From: an uncultured Eubacteriales bacterium
Lineage (GTDB): Bacteria > Bacillota > Clostridia > Lachnospirales > Lachnospiraceae
Assembly (NCBI GenBank): GCA_949294665.1
Contig: CASFID010000058.1
Coordinates: forward strand, 1 to 64,000
Direction of reading: 5' to 3'
Length of the DNA: 64,000 nt
This document shows positions 24,950 to 33,568 of this stretch, piece by piece. The translations under genes were made by a program, and so were the position numbers. The notes under the pieces are model-generated. The model was not told the DNA's origin, did not search any database, and saw only the letters and a list, made by a program, of their open reading frames with translations. The stretch's first letter is position 1, and the number at the start of each line of letters is the position of its first letter.

Positions 24950-27337
24950 ATGTACCAGGTGAAGAAAAGAGACGGGAAGATCACAGAGTTTGATCTTTCA
25001 AAGATAGGAGAAGCAGTACGAAAAGCATTTGAAGCTCAGGAGAAAAATTATAATCAGAATATAATCGACATGATCGCGCTGAAAGTGACCGCTGATTTCG
25101 AGCCAAAGATCCGTGATGGGGTGATTACAGTAGAAGATATACAGGACAGTGCGGAGTCCGTACTCATCCAGGCTGGATACGACGACGTGGCGAAGGGGTA
25201 TATTCTGTACCGCAAGCAAAGGGAAAAGATCCGGAATCTGAATTCTACGCTTCTTGATTATAAAGAGATCGTGGACAGCTATGTTAAGGTGACCGACTGG
25301 CGCGTCAAGGAGAATTCTACAGTGACTTATTCGGTCGGAGGACTGATCCTGAGCAACTCCGGCGCGGTCACGGCGAACTACTGGCTCTCGGAGATCTATG
25401 ACGAGGAGATCGGAAAAGCGCACAAGAACGCGGATATCCACATCCATGATTTATCCATGCTGACCGGATACTGCGCCGGGTGGTCTTTAAAACAGCTTAT
25501 TCAGGAAGGACTTGGCGGGATTCCGGGAAGGATCACCTCGTCTCCGGCAAAGCATCTGAGCGTACTGTGCAATCAGATGGTCAATTTCCTCGGTATCATG
25601 CAGAATGAGTGGGCGGGCGCGCAGGCGTTTTCTTCTTTTGATACATACCTTGCACCTTTTGCCCGCGCAGATCATCTGACGTATCCGGAAGTGAAGAAAT
25701 GTATTGAATCCTTTATCTACGGGGTGAACATTCCGTCGAGGTGGGGAACACAGGCGCCATTTTCTAATATTACGCTTGACTGGACTGTGCCGGATGATCT
25801 TAAGAACCTTCCGGCTGTCGTGGGCGGCAGAGAAATGGATTTTACTTATGGCGACTGTAAAAAAGAGATGGATATGATCAACCGTGCGTTTATAGAGACG
25901 ATGCTGGAAGGCGACGCTCAGGGAAGAGGGTTTCAATATCCGATCCCGACGTATTCCATTACAGATGATTTTGACTGGTCCGAGACGGAGAATAATAAAC
26001 TGCTCTTTGAAATGACGGCCAAATACGGGACGCCCTACTTCTCGAACTATATTAACAGCGATATGGAACCGGGCGACGTGCGGAGCATGTGCTGCCGGCT
26101 GCGTCTCGATCTGAGGGAACTCCGGAAGAAATCGGGAGGATTTTTCGGGAGCGGAGAGAGCACGGGATCTGTCGGCGTTGTAACGATCAATATGCCAAGA
26201 ATCGCATATTTGTCAGAAAGCGAGGAAGAATTCTATAAGAGACTGGATCGACTGATGGATATCTCAGCACGTTCGCTCAAAATCAAGAGAACAGTCATTA
26301 CGAAACTTCTTGATCAGGGCCTGTATCCGTATACAAAGAGATATCTTGGGACATTTGAAAACCATTTCTCAACGATCGGGCTGATCGGTATGAACGAAGC
26401 GTGTCTCAATGCGAAATGGATTCGCCGCGATCTGATTCATGAAGAGGCGCAGGAGTTTACGAAAGCGGTTCTCCGCCATATGCGCGGGAGACTGTCCGAC
26501 TATCAGGAGATATACGGAGATCTGTATAATCTTGAGGCAACGCCGGCGGAATCTACAACATATCGTCTGGCAAAGCATGACGTGGATCAGTTCCCTGACA
26601 TTATAACGGCGGCAGAGAAAAACGGTACACCGTATTACACGAACAGCTCTCATCTGCCGGTGGGGTATACGGACGATGTCTTCGAGGCTCTGGATATCCA
26701 GGATGAGCTGCAGACGCTCTATACGTCGGGAACGGTATTCCATACCTTTCTGGGTGAGAAGCTCCCGGACTGGAAATCGGCGGCTTCTCTTGTGCGAAAG
26801 ATTGCGGAGAACTATAAACTCCCTTATTATACGATGTCCCCGACTTACTCGATCTGCAGAGATCACGGATATCTGGCCGGCGAGCAGTTCAACTGCCCAT
26901 ACTGCGGACGGGAAGCTGAAGTGTACAGCAGGATTACCGGGTACTATCGACCGGTAAAGAACTGGAATGACGGGAAAACACAGGAGTTTAAGGAAAGAAA
27001 GGTATATGACGTCGCAAATTCACACATGAGAAAGAGAACAGTGGCGTCGGGAAGGAGGAATGAGATACGGACAGGGAAAAGTAAAACTGCGGGAACAGAG
27101 ACAATCCTGTTTACGACAAGAACGTGTCCGAACTGCAGGGGAGCTGCTGAGTCGCTCGAAAAAGCGAATATCCCGTATAAGAGCGTAGACGCGGAGGAAA
27201 ATACAGAACTTGTCCGGAAGTTTGGTGTTATGCAGGCGCCGACGTTGATCGTCGTGCGGAACGGAAAAGTAGAAAAGTTTGCCAATGCGTCAAATATAAA
27301 AGAGTATGCAAAGAAAAAAGAAACAGGAAAGGAATGA
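24950..27337 (+). CDS. nrdD: Anaerobic ribonucleotide reductase fused to a C-terminal redoxin
   Basis: A 795-residue class III ribonucleotide reductase, which makes deoxynucleotides without oxygen. An N-terminal ATP-cone (about 1-90) precedes the glycyl-radical enzyme core. The radical Gly is Gly664 in SRITGYY, just after a zinc site that reads SICRDH...CPYC. After about residue 715 a thioredoxin/glutaredoxin-like domain follows: TILFTTRTCPNC with redox Cys726 and Cys729, then the cis-proline segment MQAPTLIVV. The next gene, a thioredoxin reductase, overlaps by four bases. I infer that the fused redoxin supplies electrons, recharged by that reductase, instead of formate. AAGGAG lies seven bases before the ATG. 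Confidence 0.93.
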   Translation: MYQVKKRDGKITEFDLSKIGEAVRKAFEAQEKNYNQNIIDMIALKVTADFEPKIRDGVITVEDIQDSAESVLIQAGYDDVAKGYILYRKQREKIRNLNSTLLDYKEIVDSYVKVTDWRVKENSTVTYSVGGLILSNSGAVTANYWLSEIYDEEIGKAHKNADIHIHDLSMLTGYCAGWSLKQLIQEGLGGIPGRITSSPAKHLSVLCNQMVNFLGIMQNEWAGAQAFSSFDTYLAPFARADHLTYPEVKKCIESFIYGVNIPSRWGTQAPFSNITLDWTVPDDLKNLPAVVGGREMDFTYGDCKKEMDMINRAFIETMLEGDAQGRGFQYPIPTYSITDDFDWSETENNKLLFEMTAKYGTPYFSNYINSDMEPGDVRSMCCRLRLDLRELRKKSGGFFGSGESTGSVGVVTINMPRIAYLSESEEEFYKRLDRLMDISARSLKIKRTVITKLLDQGLYPYTKRYLGTFENHFSTIGLIGMNEACLNAKWIRRDLIHEEAQEFTKAVLRHMRGRLSDYQEIYGDLYNLEATPAESTTYRLAKHDVDQFPDIITAAEKNGTPYYTNSSHLPVGYTDDVFEALDIQDELQTLYTSGTVFHTFLGEKLPDWKSAASLVRKIAENYKLPYYTMSPTYSICRDHGYLAGEQFNCPYCGREAEVYSRITGYYRPVKNWNDGKTQEFKERKVYDVANSHMRKRTVASGRRNEIRTGKSKTAGTETILFTTRTCPNCRGAAESLEKANIPYKSVDAEENTELVRKFGVMQAPTLIVVRNGKVEKFANASNIKEYAKKKETGKE

Positions 27338-28260
27338 AAGCGAAAATGTATGATATAGGAATTATAGGCGGCGGAACCGCCGGCATGACTGCAGCGATAT
27401 ACGGACAGAGGGCGGGCAAACAGACCGTCATTATCGAAGGAGGAACATTCGGCGGACAGATCACATCCTCGCCGAACGTGGAGAACTATCCGGGGATCGC
27501 CAGCGTAAGCGGCAGCGAATTCTCCATGAATCTGCTCGACCAGGCGGTAAAGCTGGGCGCAGAGACTGCTATGGAGCAGGTGACGGGGATACGGGAAGAA
27601 AACGGGGTGAAGGTGATAGAGACTGACGGGAAGGATGGAAAAGAATACAGATGCAAAAGCGTCATCATTGCAACCGGCGTGACACACCGTCATCTTGGCG
27701 TGCCCAATGAAGAACGGCTGACAGGAGCAGGGGTGTCTTACTGCGCTACATGTGACGGAGCCTTCTTCCGGGGAAGAGACGTGGCTGTAGTGGGAGGAGG
27801 AAGCACTGCCCTCCAGGATGCCGAGTTCCTCTCGGCATACTGCCGTAAGGTATATCTTATCCACCGCAGAGACGAGTTCCGCGGGGAAGATAATATCGTG
27901 AAACGTCTCGAGGGAAAAGAAAACGTAGAATTCATCCTGAATACAACGGTGAAAGAGATCATCGGGAATACGGCAGTGGAGCGGCTGATCCTGAATAATA
28001 AGAAGACAGGAAAAGAATTCAAGCTGGAAGTATCCGGCGTGTTCCTCGCTGTAGGACAGATCCCTCAGAACGAAGTATTTGCAGATATCGTGAAGCTTGA
28101 CGGAAACGGATTTATCCTGGCTGCTGAGGACTGCGTTACATCTCACCCGGGTATTTTTGCCGCAGGAGACTGCCGTACAAAAGAAGTAAGGCAGCTCACG
28201 ACCGCGGCAGCCGACGGAGCAGTGGCTGCGCTGGCGGCGTGTAAGTATATAGCGGAATAA
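27334..28260 (+). CDS. trxB: Thioredoxin-disulfide reductase
   Basis: A 308-residue low-molecular-weight FAD/NADPH reductase. The FAD-binding IIGGGTAGMTAA lies at the N-terminus, the redox pair CATC is in YCATCDGAFF, the NADPH-binding motif is VVGGGSTALQDA, and the terminal FAD block is GIFAAGDCR. The start shares ATGA with the nrdD stop. That coupling makes the redoxin domain of NrdD its probable electron acceptor, although it may also serve free thioredoxin. Confidence 0.93.
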   Translation: MKAKMYDIGIIGGGTAGMTAAIYGQRAGKQTVIIEGGTFGGQITSSPNVENYPGIASVSGSEFSMNLLDQAVKLGAETAMEQVTGIREENGVKVIETDGKDGKEYRCKSVIIATGVTHRHLGVPNEERLTGAGVSYCATCDGAFFRGRDVAVVGGGSTALQDAEFLSAYCRKVYLIHRRDEFRGEDNIVKRLEGKENVEFILNTTVKEIIGNTAVERLILNNKKTGKEFKLEVSGVFLAVGQIPQNEVFADIVKLDGNGFILAAEDCVTSHPGIFAAGDCRTKEVRQLTTAAADGAVAALAACKYIAE

Positions 28261-28292
28261 ATTTGTGTTTGCCGGAGCCGGCAAACACAAAT
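28261..28292. terminator. Convergent terminator after trxB
   Basis: A 14-base perfect inverted repeat (28261-28274 with 28279-28292) with a four-base loop. It lies between trxB and the convergent membrane-protein gene. T-rich sequence follows on the minus strand only in part. Confidence 0.6.
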
Positions 28293-28793
28293 TCAGTCCT
28301 GATACATCTTCATCCCCATCCACTGTTTCATATGGTCGATCATCTTCTCATCGGGTTCGATATAGATGCATACGTTTTTCTGTTCTATCGGGAGCATGAC
28401 GGCGTATGCTTTGCCGGACGGATTTCCGGAACTGTAGTCGTACACTTTGTCAGGCTTAAAGGAGTTGAGACGCGGCGAGCCCTTCGGGGCTATGATCTCG
28501 GCTGACTGTATGTCAAAACTTCTCATGTGCTTGCGTTTTGCTTTATTGTAGATAGCATCGATCTGCATATCGTGATTAAGGATGATATACTCATATTCCA
28601 CATTGAGCTTCGGGAAGATGAAGTAATAAGCGATAACTGCAAGGATGACTGCGATCATAAAGGACAGAAAGCCGATAAAAGGCATGCCGAACACTATGAC
28701 TGCAACGATCAGGAAGATGACGAGTATCCTGACCGGCAGATCGTACGGTTTTGGCCTGCAGGAGATAAGTTGTTCATATAATGCATCGTTCAT
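28293..28793 (-). CDS. Small membrane protein of unknown function
   Basis: A 166-residue protein with two closely spaced membrane segments (about residues 22-62, rich in Ile, Val and Phe), then a soluble domain. That domain contains EYEYIILNHDMQIDAIYNKAKRKHMRSFDI and ends in a Met-rich helix. It resembles a family seen mainly in Lachnospiraceae (DUF6106-like, from memory). It follows the CdaR-like gene by three bases on the same strand. No function can be assigned. Confidence 0.6.
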   Translation of the reverse strand: MNDALYEQLISCRPKPYDLPVRILVIFLIVAVIVFGMPFIGFLSFMIAVILAVIAYYFIFPKLNVEYEYIILNHDMQIDAIYNKAKRKHMRSFDIQSAEIIAPKGSPRLNSFKPDKVYDYSSGNPSGKAYAVMLPIEQKNVCIYIEPDEKMIDHMKQWMGMKMYQD

Positions 28794-28796
28794 AGT

Positions 28797-29705
28797 TTAA
28801 GGATTCCTTTCTGTTTGTAAGTAATTCAGCACCATGGTCGCGATCTTGAATGTCATGGCGTCCTCGAAGAGACGGATATCCAGACCCGTGCGTTTCTCGA
28901 TCTGCTCCAGACGGTAGATCAGAGTGTTGCGGTGCATATGAAGCTGCCTTGAAGTCTCTGCGATGTTGAGATTGTTCTGAAAGAAACGGTTGACTGTCCC
29001 AAGGGTGTCGTCATCGAATGAGTCCGGAATGTCAGATCCGAATATTTCTTTCAGAAAATTCTCGCACAGCGAGACGGGGAGCTGATAGATCAGGCGTCCG
29101 ATCCCCAGTTCATTGTATGGGAAGACCGTCTGATCAGAGTAAAAGAGCTTTCCGACTCTCAGGGCAAGGCTTGTCTCACGGAAAGCCTCCGGCAGGTCAG
29201 CAAGATTTTCGATGGCAAAACTGTAAGCCACCTGCACCTGCGCGAGAGCCTCTGTGTTCAGAGTGTCGACGATCGTCCTTGCGATATGTCTGCTGTCCTC
29301 GGGCGTCTCTTCCGAACGCAGAGGGCGCAGGACCGCGGTCGTATTGTCTTTCACAGGCACGAGATAAGTCTTTGTCTGTGCTGGAAAAAGATTTTTCAGT
29401 ATCTCGTTTACGGCGTCGTCAAGATTTCTGGATTCAAGAAGATACAGGACACGCCGATCCCCCGTGCTGATATGGAGACGCGCTGCGCGCTCCTGAATAT
29501 CATAGGCGGGAATACCGCCTGTCATGAGTCCGTGGAGAAAATCTGTTTTGTTGTATTTCTCCTTGTAGGCAGTGCACAGACATCGGATCTGAGTGAGCGT
29601 ATTCTCCGCATCCACATTTGAGCCGTCGTCCGGCAGTTTCAGCGTGATACCTGTGATCCGTTTCAGTTCCGCGAGCGCTTTTGCCAGTTCCTGTGAGTGA
29701 TCCAT
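28797..29705 (-). CDS. CdaR/PucR-type transcriptional regulator
   Basis: A 303-residue protein from the ATG at 29705 (AGGAAG upstream); a frame reaching 29837 is rejected because its extra residues are unlike the family. The C-terminal 70 residues form the PucR-type helix-turn-helix: FFQNNLNIAETSRQLHMHRNTLIYRLEQIEKRTGLDIRLFEDAM. The middle region has a degenerate GGDEF-like CdaR fold. Such regulators control sugar-diacid or related uptake. The gene lies downstream of the sugar-ABC ATPase on the same strand, beyond that gene's terminator. Confidence 0.8.
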   Translation of the reverse strand: MDHSQELAKALAELKRITGITLKLPDDGSNVDAENTLTQIRCLCTAYKEKYNKTDFLHGLMTGGIPAYDIQERAARLHISTGDRRVLYLLESRNLDDAVNEILKNLFPAQTKTYLVPVKDNTTAVLRPLRSEETPEDSRHIARTIVDTLNTEALAQVQVAYSFAIENLADLPEAFRETSLALRVGKLFYSDQTVFPYNELGIGRLIYQLPVSLCENFLKEIFGSDIPDSFDDDTLGTVNRFFQNNLNIAETSRQLHMHRNTLIYRLEQIEKRTGLDIRLFEDAMTFKIATMVLNYLQTERNP

Positions 29706-29824
29706 TCTTCCTTCTTCTCCGTACTTGCCTGAAATAATCATCGGAAGCGCCAAAAGGCAGATTCCAGATTGTAAGCGGTCGCCAAGGCTCCGGGCAGGCC
29801 CGGACTTTGGCTCGTCGCACCTGC

Positions 29825-29857
29825 AAAAGGGCTGCACTCGTGATACAAGTGCAGCCC
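29825..29857 (-). terminator. Terminator after the sugar-ABC ATPase gene
   Basis: A 10-base stem (29857-29848 with 29838-29829) followed by TTTT on the minus strand. The rest of the interval 29706-29956 holds a further GC-rich inverted repeat near 29905-29935 and no gene. Confidence 0.8.
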
Positions 29858-29956
29858 CTCATATTATGATAGATAAGCGGTAAGCTTGCCGGTCAGGCTG
29901 ACCAGCGGTGAATAGCATCTTTGCTGCCGCTCAGCTGCTATCCCAATTTTAAAGCA

Positions 29957-31069
29957 TTAGTTTGTAATCGTCAACTCTGTCTCTTTGTCAAATACGTGGA
30001 TCTTCTCCATGTCGAGTGCGAATACAGCTTTGTCGCCTGTTCTCAGAGTCGTACGCGGATTTACACGCGCTGTCATCTGTGTTCCTTCTACGTCGAAGTA
30101 AAGGAATACTTCTGCGCCGAGCAGCTCGTAAACTTTGATCGTAGAAGTGATCACGCTGTCCGGTGAGTTGCTGATAAATGCTTCGGAATCATGTACGTCT
30201 TCAGGACGGATACCGAGTACGACTGTCTTTCCGTCGTATCCGCCGTCGATGAGAGCTTTTCTCTTGGAAGCCGGCACTTTCAGTACGTGCTCGCCGACTG
30301 TAAGTGTTACGTCCTGTCCGTTTACTTTACATACGGCATCCATGAAGTTCATCTGCGGGGATCCGATGAATCCTGCTACGAACAGATTGCAAGGTGTATT
30401 GTAAAGGTTCTGAGGTGTGTCTACCTGCTGAACAACACCGTCTTTCATAACTACGATCCTTGTACCAAGTGTCATAGCCTCTGTCTGGTCATGTGTTACG
30501 TAGATGATCGTAGCGCCCAGGTTCTCATGAAGCTTGGAGATCTCGATACGCATCTGGACTCTCAGTTTTGCATCCAGGTTGGAGAGAGGCTCGTCCATAA
30601 GGAATACCTTCGGGTTACGAACGATCGCACGTCCCATAGCGACACGCTGTCTCTGTCCGCCGGAAAGAGCTTTCGGCTTACGGTCAAGCAGTTTCTCGAG
30701 GTCAAGGATCCTTGCTGCCTCACGGACTTTCTTATCGATCTCATCCTTCGGAACTTTACGAAGTTTCAGTCCGAATGCCATGTTGTCATATACTGTCATA
30801 TGCGGATACAGAGCGTAGTTCTGGAATACCATTGCGATATCACGGTCTTTCGGCTCTACATCGTTCATAACTTTGCCGTCGATCTTCAGTGTACCGCCGG
30901 AGATATCTTCCAGACCTGCGATCATACGAAGTGTCGTAGATTTACCACATCCTGAAGGTCCTACGAAGATGATGAACTCTTTATCTTCGATCTCAAGATT
31001 GAAGTCCTTCACTGCGTGGAATCCGTTCGGGTAAATTTTCTGAATGCCTTCAAGTGATAAACTTGCCAT
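29957..31069 (-). CDS. ugpC: Sugar ABC transporter ATPase (MsmK/UgpC-like)
   Basis: A 370-residue ATPase starting at ATG 31069 with AAGGAGG upstream. Motifs: Walker A GPSGCGKST, signature LSGGQRQRVAMGRA, Walker B VFLMDEPLSNLD and the switch His in THDQTEAMTL. The C-terminal 130 residues form the TOBE/MOP regulatory domain typical of the MalK group. No permease or binding-protein genes are adjacent, so it is probably a shared ATPase energising several carbohydrate importers, as MsmX and MsmK do in other Firmicutes. Its promoter has an inverted repeat in the spacer. Confidence 0.92.
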   Translation of the reverse strand: MASLSLEGIQKIYPNGFHAVKDFNLEIEDKEFIIFVGPSGCGKSTTLRMIAGLEDISGGTLKIDGKVMNDVEPKDRDIAMVFQNYALYPHMTVYDNMAFGLKLRKVPKDEIDKKVREAARILDLEKLLDRKPKALSGGQRQRVAMGRAIVRNPKVFLMDEPLSNLDAKLRVQMRIEISKLHENLGATIIYVTHDQTEAMTLGTRIVVMKDGVVQQVDTPQNLYNTPCNLFVAGFIGSPQMNFMDAVCKVNGQDVTLTVGEHVLKVPASKRKALIDGGYDGKTVVLGIRPEDVHDSEAFISNSPDSVITSTIKVYELLGAEVFLYFDVEGTQMTARVNPRTTLRTGDKAVFALDMEKIHVFDKETELTITN

Positions 31070-31114
31070 TTTATGTAGCCTCCTTAAAAATTTGTTTTCT
31101 CTGAATCTGAAACC

Positions 31115-31143
31115 AGTATAATCCCGAAGGCGGGATCGGACAA
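31115..31143 (-). promoter_or_regulatory. ugpC promoter with an inverted repeat in the spacer
   Basis: TTGTCC (31143-31138), 17 bases, TATACT (31120-31115). The spacer contains ATCCCG and CGGGAT around four bases, a position where a repressor could block RNA polymerase. Confidence 0.6.
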
Positions 31144-31220
31144 TGTCACGAGTGACCAAAAAAATAAAAAAATAATGTACATTTCGACCATACCGATGAC
31201 GGATCTTCCGTATCTTATCT

Positions 31221-31261
31221 GATGTTCAGGCACAGATGTTCAGGCACAGATCTGATCAGAT
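31221..31261. repeat. Tandem 14-base repeat followed by a 12-base palindrome
   Basis: GATGTTCAGGCACA occurs twice head to tail (31221-31234, 31235-31248). It is followed by the perfect palindrome ATCTGATCAGAT (31250-31261). This block sits between the divergent ugpC and cyclophilin promoters. Confidence 0.7.
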
Positions 31262-31277
31262 TTCAGAATACCGAAGA

Positions 31278-31306
31278 TTGACGAAGAGAACAAGAACAGG
31301 TACAAT
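31278..31306 (+). promoter_or_regulatory. Sigma-A promoter of the cyclophilin gene
   Basis: TTGACG (31278-31283), 17 bases, TACAAT (31301-31306). The start near 31312 leaves about 46 bases before the chosen ATG. Confidence 0.7.
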
Positions 31307-31357
31307 ATAGAGACTGCATTTATGCAGAGTAAGGCAGAGAAAGTGAGGAATATGATT

Positions 31358-31876
31358 ATGGCATATCCAGTTGTTACATTTGAGATGGAAAACGGAGACA
31401 TCATGAAAGCGGAACTCTATCCGGATATCGCGCCCAATACAGTGAGAAACTTTATCTCACTGGTCAATAAGGGATTTTATGACGGACTCATCTTTCACCG
31501 GGTCATCCGCGGTTTCATGATTCAGGGAGGCTGTCCGGACGGGACCGGGATGGGCGGACCGGGTTATACGATAAAGGGAGAGTTCGATCAGAACGGTTTC
31601 AAAAACGACCTGGCGCACGATCCGGGAGTGCTCTCCATGGCCCGTGCCATGCACCCGGATTCTGCGGGAAGCCAGTTCTTTATCATGCATGAGAAATCTC
31701 CGCATCTGGACGGCGCGTATGCGGCATTTGGAAAGATCACAGAGGGTATGGATGTGGTTAATAAGATCGCTGAGACGGCTACGGACTACAATGACCGCCC
31801 GCTCGAGCCTCAGAAGATGAAGAAAGTTACGGTAGAACTTTTTGGAGAAACATACGATGAGCCGGAGACTGTATGA
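31358..31876 (+). CDS. Cyclophilin-type peptidyl-prolyl isomerase
   Basis: A 172-residue cytoplasmic cyclophilin. The catalytic Arg lies in FHRVIRGFMIQGG; SMARAMHPDSAGSQFFIM and PHLDGAYAAFGKITEGMDVV are typical core blocks. It catalyses cis-trans isomerisation of proline bonds during folding. The ATG at 31358 has GAGGA eight bases upstream; ATGs at 31352 and 31322 are possible but worse placed. The last 20 bases overlap the next gene. Confidence 0.92.
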   Translation: MAYPVVTFEMENGDIMKAELYPDIAPNTVRNFISLVNKGFYDGLIFHRVIRGFMIQGGCPDGTGMGGPGYTIKGEFDQNGFKNDLAHDPGVLSMARAMHPDSAGSQFFIMHEKSPHLDGAYAAFGKITEGMDVVNKIAETATDYNDRPLEPQKMKKVTVELFGETYDEPETV

Positions 31877-32786
31877 CAGACCGGCTGCTGTATGTGCGCT
31901 TTCCCTCATGTGCTGTGCACTCTGGGGAAGCGCATTTCCCTGTATCAAGCTCGGGTACGACTGGCTGGACATTGAGGGCACGGGGAGCCAGATCCTGTTC
32001 GCCGGGTACCGTTTTTTCCTCTCAGGTGTGTTTACCTTTTTAACAGGCTGCATCCTTGAGAAAAAGTTCCTGACGATGAAGCGGACGTCGGTCTGGCATA
32101 TCGTACGCCAGGGACTGCTCCAGACAACCGCGCAGTATGTGTGTTTTTATATCGGGCTCGCATACACTACGGGAGCGAAAGGCTCGATCATCAATGCATC
32201 GCAGGGATTTATCGCGCTGATCGCGGCGCATTTTATGCTGAAAAATGAGAAAATGAATCTGAGAAAGACAGCAGGATGCATCCTCGGTCTTGCAGGAGTC
32301 GTGGCGGTGAATCTCTCGCCCGGGGCATGGGGCGGCGGATTTACTCTGCGGGGCGAGGGCATGATCCTGCTCTGTACCGCGGTATATGCGGTCAGCATGG
32401 TGCTGCTCAAGCTCATAGCGGATGAGGAGAGCCCGATGACGATCACCGCGTATCAGACGCTCGTGGGAGGCGCCGTCCTTATCGTCGCCGGTCTTGCGAT
32501 GGGCGGGCGCGTGACAGGATTCACCGGTAAAAGCGTGATCCTGCTGGCCTATATGGCGCTGTTATCCACTGTGGCTTTCAGTGTGTGGACGATCCTGATG
32601 AAATATAATCCTGTCGGGAGGGTGGCGGTCTATACCTTTACGATCCCGATCTTCGGTGTTGCGCTCTCAGGACTCATACTCGGCGAGGCTGTCCTTGAAT
32701 GGAAGAATCTTGCCGCGCTGGCGCTTGTAAGCGCGGGGATCATCATTGTGAACCGGCCGGATAAAGACAGGACCGGACAGGAGTAA
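31857..32786 (+). CDS. EamA/DMT-family transporter
   Basis: A 309-residue membrane protein with about ten hydrophobic segments in two EamA repeats (ALSLMCCALWGSAFPCIKLGYDW in the first; LCTAVYAVSMVLLKLI in the second). It belongs to the drug/metabolite transporter superfamily; substrates range from amino acids to nucleotides and cannot be read here. The ATG at 31857 has GGAG nine bases upstream and lies inside the end of the cyclophilin gene, so translation is probably coupled. Confidence 0.82.
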   Translation: MSRRLYDRPAAVCALSLMCCALWGSAFPCIKLGYDWLDIEGTGSQILFAGYRFFLSGVFTFLTGCILEKKFLTMKRTSVWHIVRQGLLQTTAQYVCFYIGLAYTTGAKGSIINASQGFIALIAAHFMLKNEKMNLRKTAGCILGLAGVVAVNLSPGAWGGGFTLRGEGMILLCTAVYAVSMVLLKLIADEESPMTITAYQTLVGGAVLIVAGLAMGGRVTGFTGKSVILLAYMALLSTVAFSVWTILMKYNPVGRVAVYTFTIPIFGVALSGLILGEAVLEWKNLAALALVSAGIIIVNRPDKDRTGQE

Positions 32787-32797
32787 GATACAGGGCG

Positions 32798-32815
32798 CCG
32801 GATCATATGATCCGG
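32798..32815. repeat. 18-base perfect palindrome between convergent genes
   Basis: CCGGATCATATGATCCGG reads the same on both strands and includes the stop codon of the GNAT gene. It could form a stem in either transcript, but no T run follows, so terminator function is doubtful. Confidence 0.6.
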
Positions 32816-33327
32816 TACTCCATGATATAGTCGTCCATGATAAAGCCTCCTCCGATATCGGCCTCCTGAGTGTCGACAGTATCAAATCCAAGGTGGCGGT
32901 ATACGGCAAGGCTGTTTTTATTGTACTTGTTGCAGGTAAGCCAGATAGCGGAGTATCCGCGCTCACGGCAGAGGTCCTGCAGGAAATCGAACGCCTGAGT
33001 CGCCAGATGCCGGCCCCGGTATTCTTTCTTTATGTAAAGCTTGCTCAGGAAAAGACGTCCATCTTCTCCGGGATGGATTCCTGTGTACCCGCAGAACACA
33101 TTGCGGTCAAAAAGCTGGTAGTATTCGTATCCGTCGGCAGTCTGCTCCTTAAGCGCCGGATAGGACTGGAATTTCTCTACCATATAATCTACCTGTTCTT
33201 TCCCGATGATCGGGGTGAAATGTTCGTTCCAGATGACCTCTGCAAGATCTGCGATCTGATGGAGCTGTCCGTCTGTGACCGCCCTCTTTATAACAGGCTT
33301 TGCAGGTTCATTATTCTTATCATCCAT
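32803..33327 (-). CDS. GNAT-family N-acetyltransferase
   Basis: A 174-residue GNAT protein. The acetyl-CoA binding segment is KLYIKKEYRGRHLATQAFDFL (about residues 93-113, with the R/QxxGxG/A-like loop YRGRHLA). The C-terminal N-K-YNKNSLAVYRHLGF is the usual family ending. The substrate is unknown. It converges with the EamA gene; a perfect palindrome (32798-32815) spans its stop codon. Confidence 0.85.
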   Translation of the reverse strand: MDDKNNEPAKPVIKRAVTDGQLHQIADLAEVIWNEHFTPIIGKEQVDYMVEKFQSYPALKEQTADGYEYYQLFDRNVFCGYTGIHPGEDGRLFLSKLYIKKEYRGRHLATQAFDFLQDLCRERGYSAIWLTCNKYNKNSLAVYRHLGFDTVDTQEADIGGGFIMDDYIMEYRII

Positions 33328-33451
33328 AGTATCCCATGACTCCTTTCATAAAAATGCTGCCGCATCATCAGATGACGGCGACAGATTAAGCATAGCACTA
33401 ATTGCAGATAAAGTATACATTAATAATTTTTTTATATTTTTAACAGAATTA

Positions 33452-33478
33452 TTAGCACTCATATGAAAAGAGTGCTAA
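33452..33478 (+). promoter_or_regulatory. Perfect CIRCE operator for HrcA
   Basis: TTAGCACTC, nine bases, GAGTGCTAA: an exact match to the CIRCE consensus bound by the heat-shock repressor HrcA. It ends seven bases before the -35 of the htpG promoter. Confidence 0.95.
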
Positions 33479-33485
33479 TTTTCTA

Positions 33486-33514
33486 TTGACTTTTAAAATT
33501 CTGTGTACTAGAAT
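33486..33514 (+). promoter_or_regulatory. Sigma-A promoter of htpG
   Basis: TTGACT (33486-33491), 17 bases, TAGAAT (33509-33514), directly downstream of the CIRCE element. Confidence 0.8.
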
Positions 33515-33568
33515 GTCTTTTGGATAACGAGATAGAAAAATATTCATATATAAGGAGTGTGTACAACG

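Noticed and set aside
26944-28323. A 459-residue minus-strand reading frame opposite nrdD and trxB
   Set aside because: It is fully antisense to two well-recognised genes, with Cys/His-rich sequence typical of a shadow frame.
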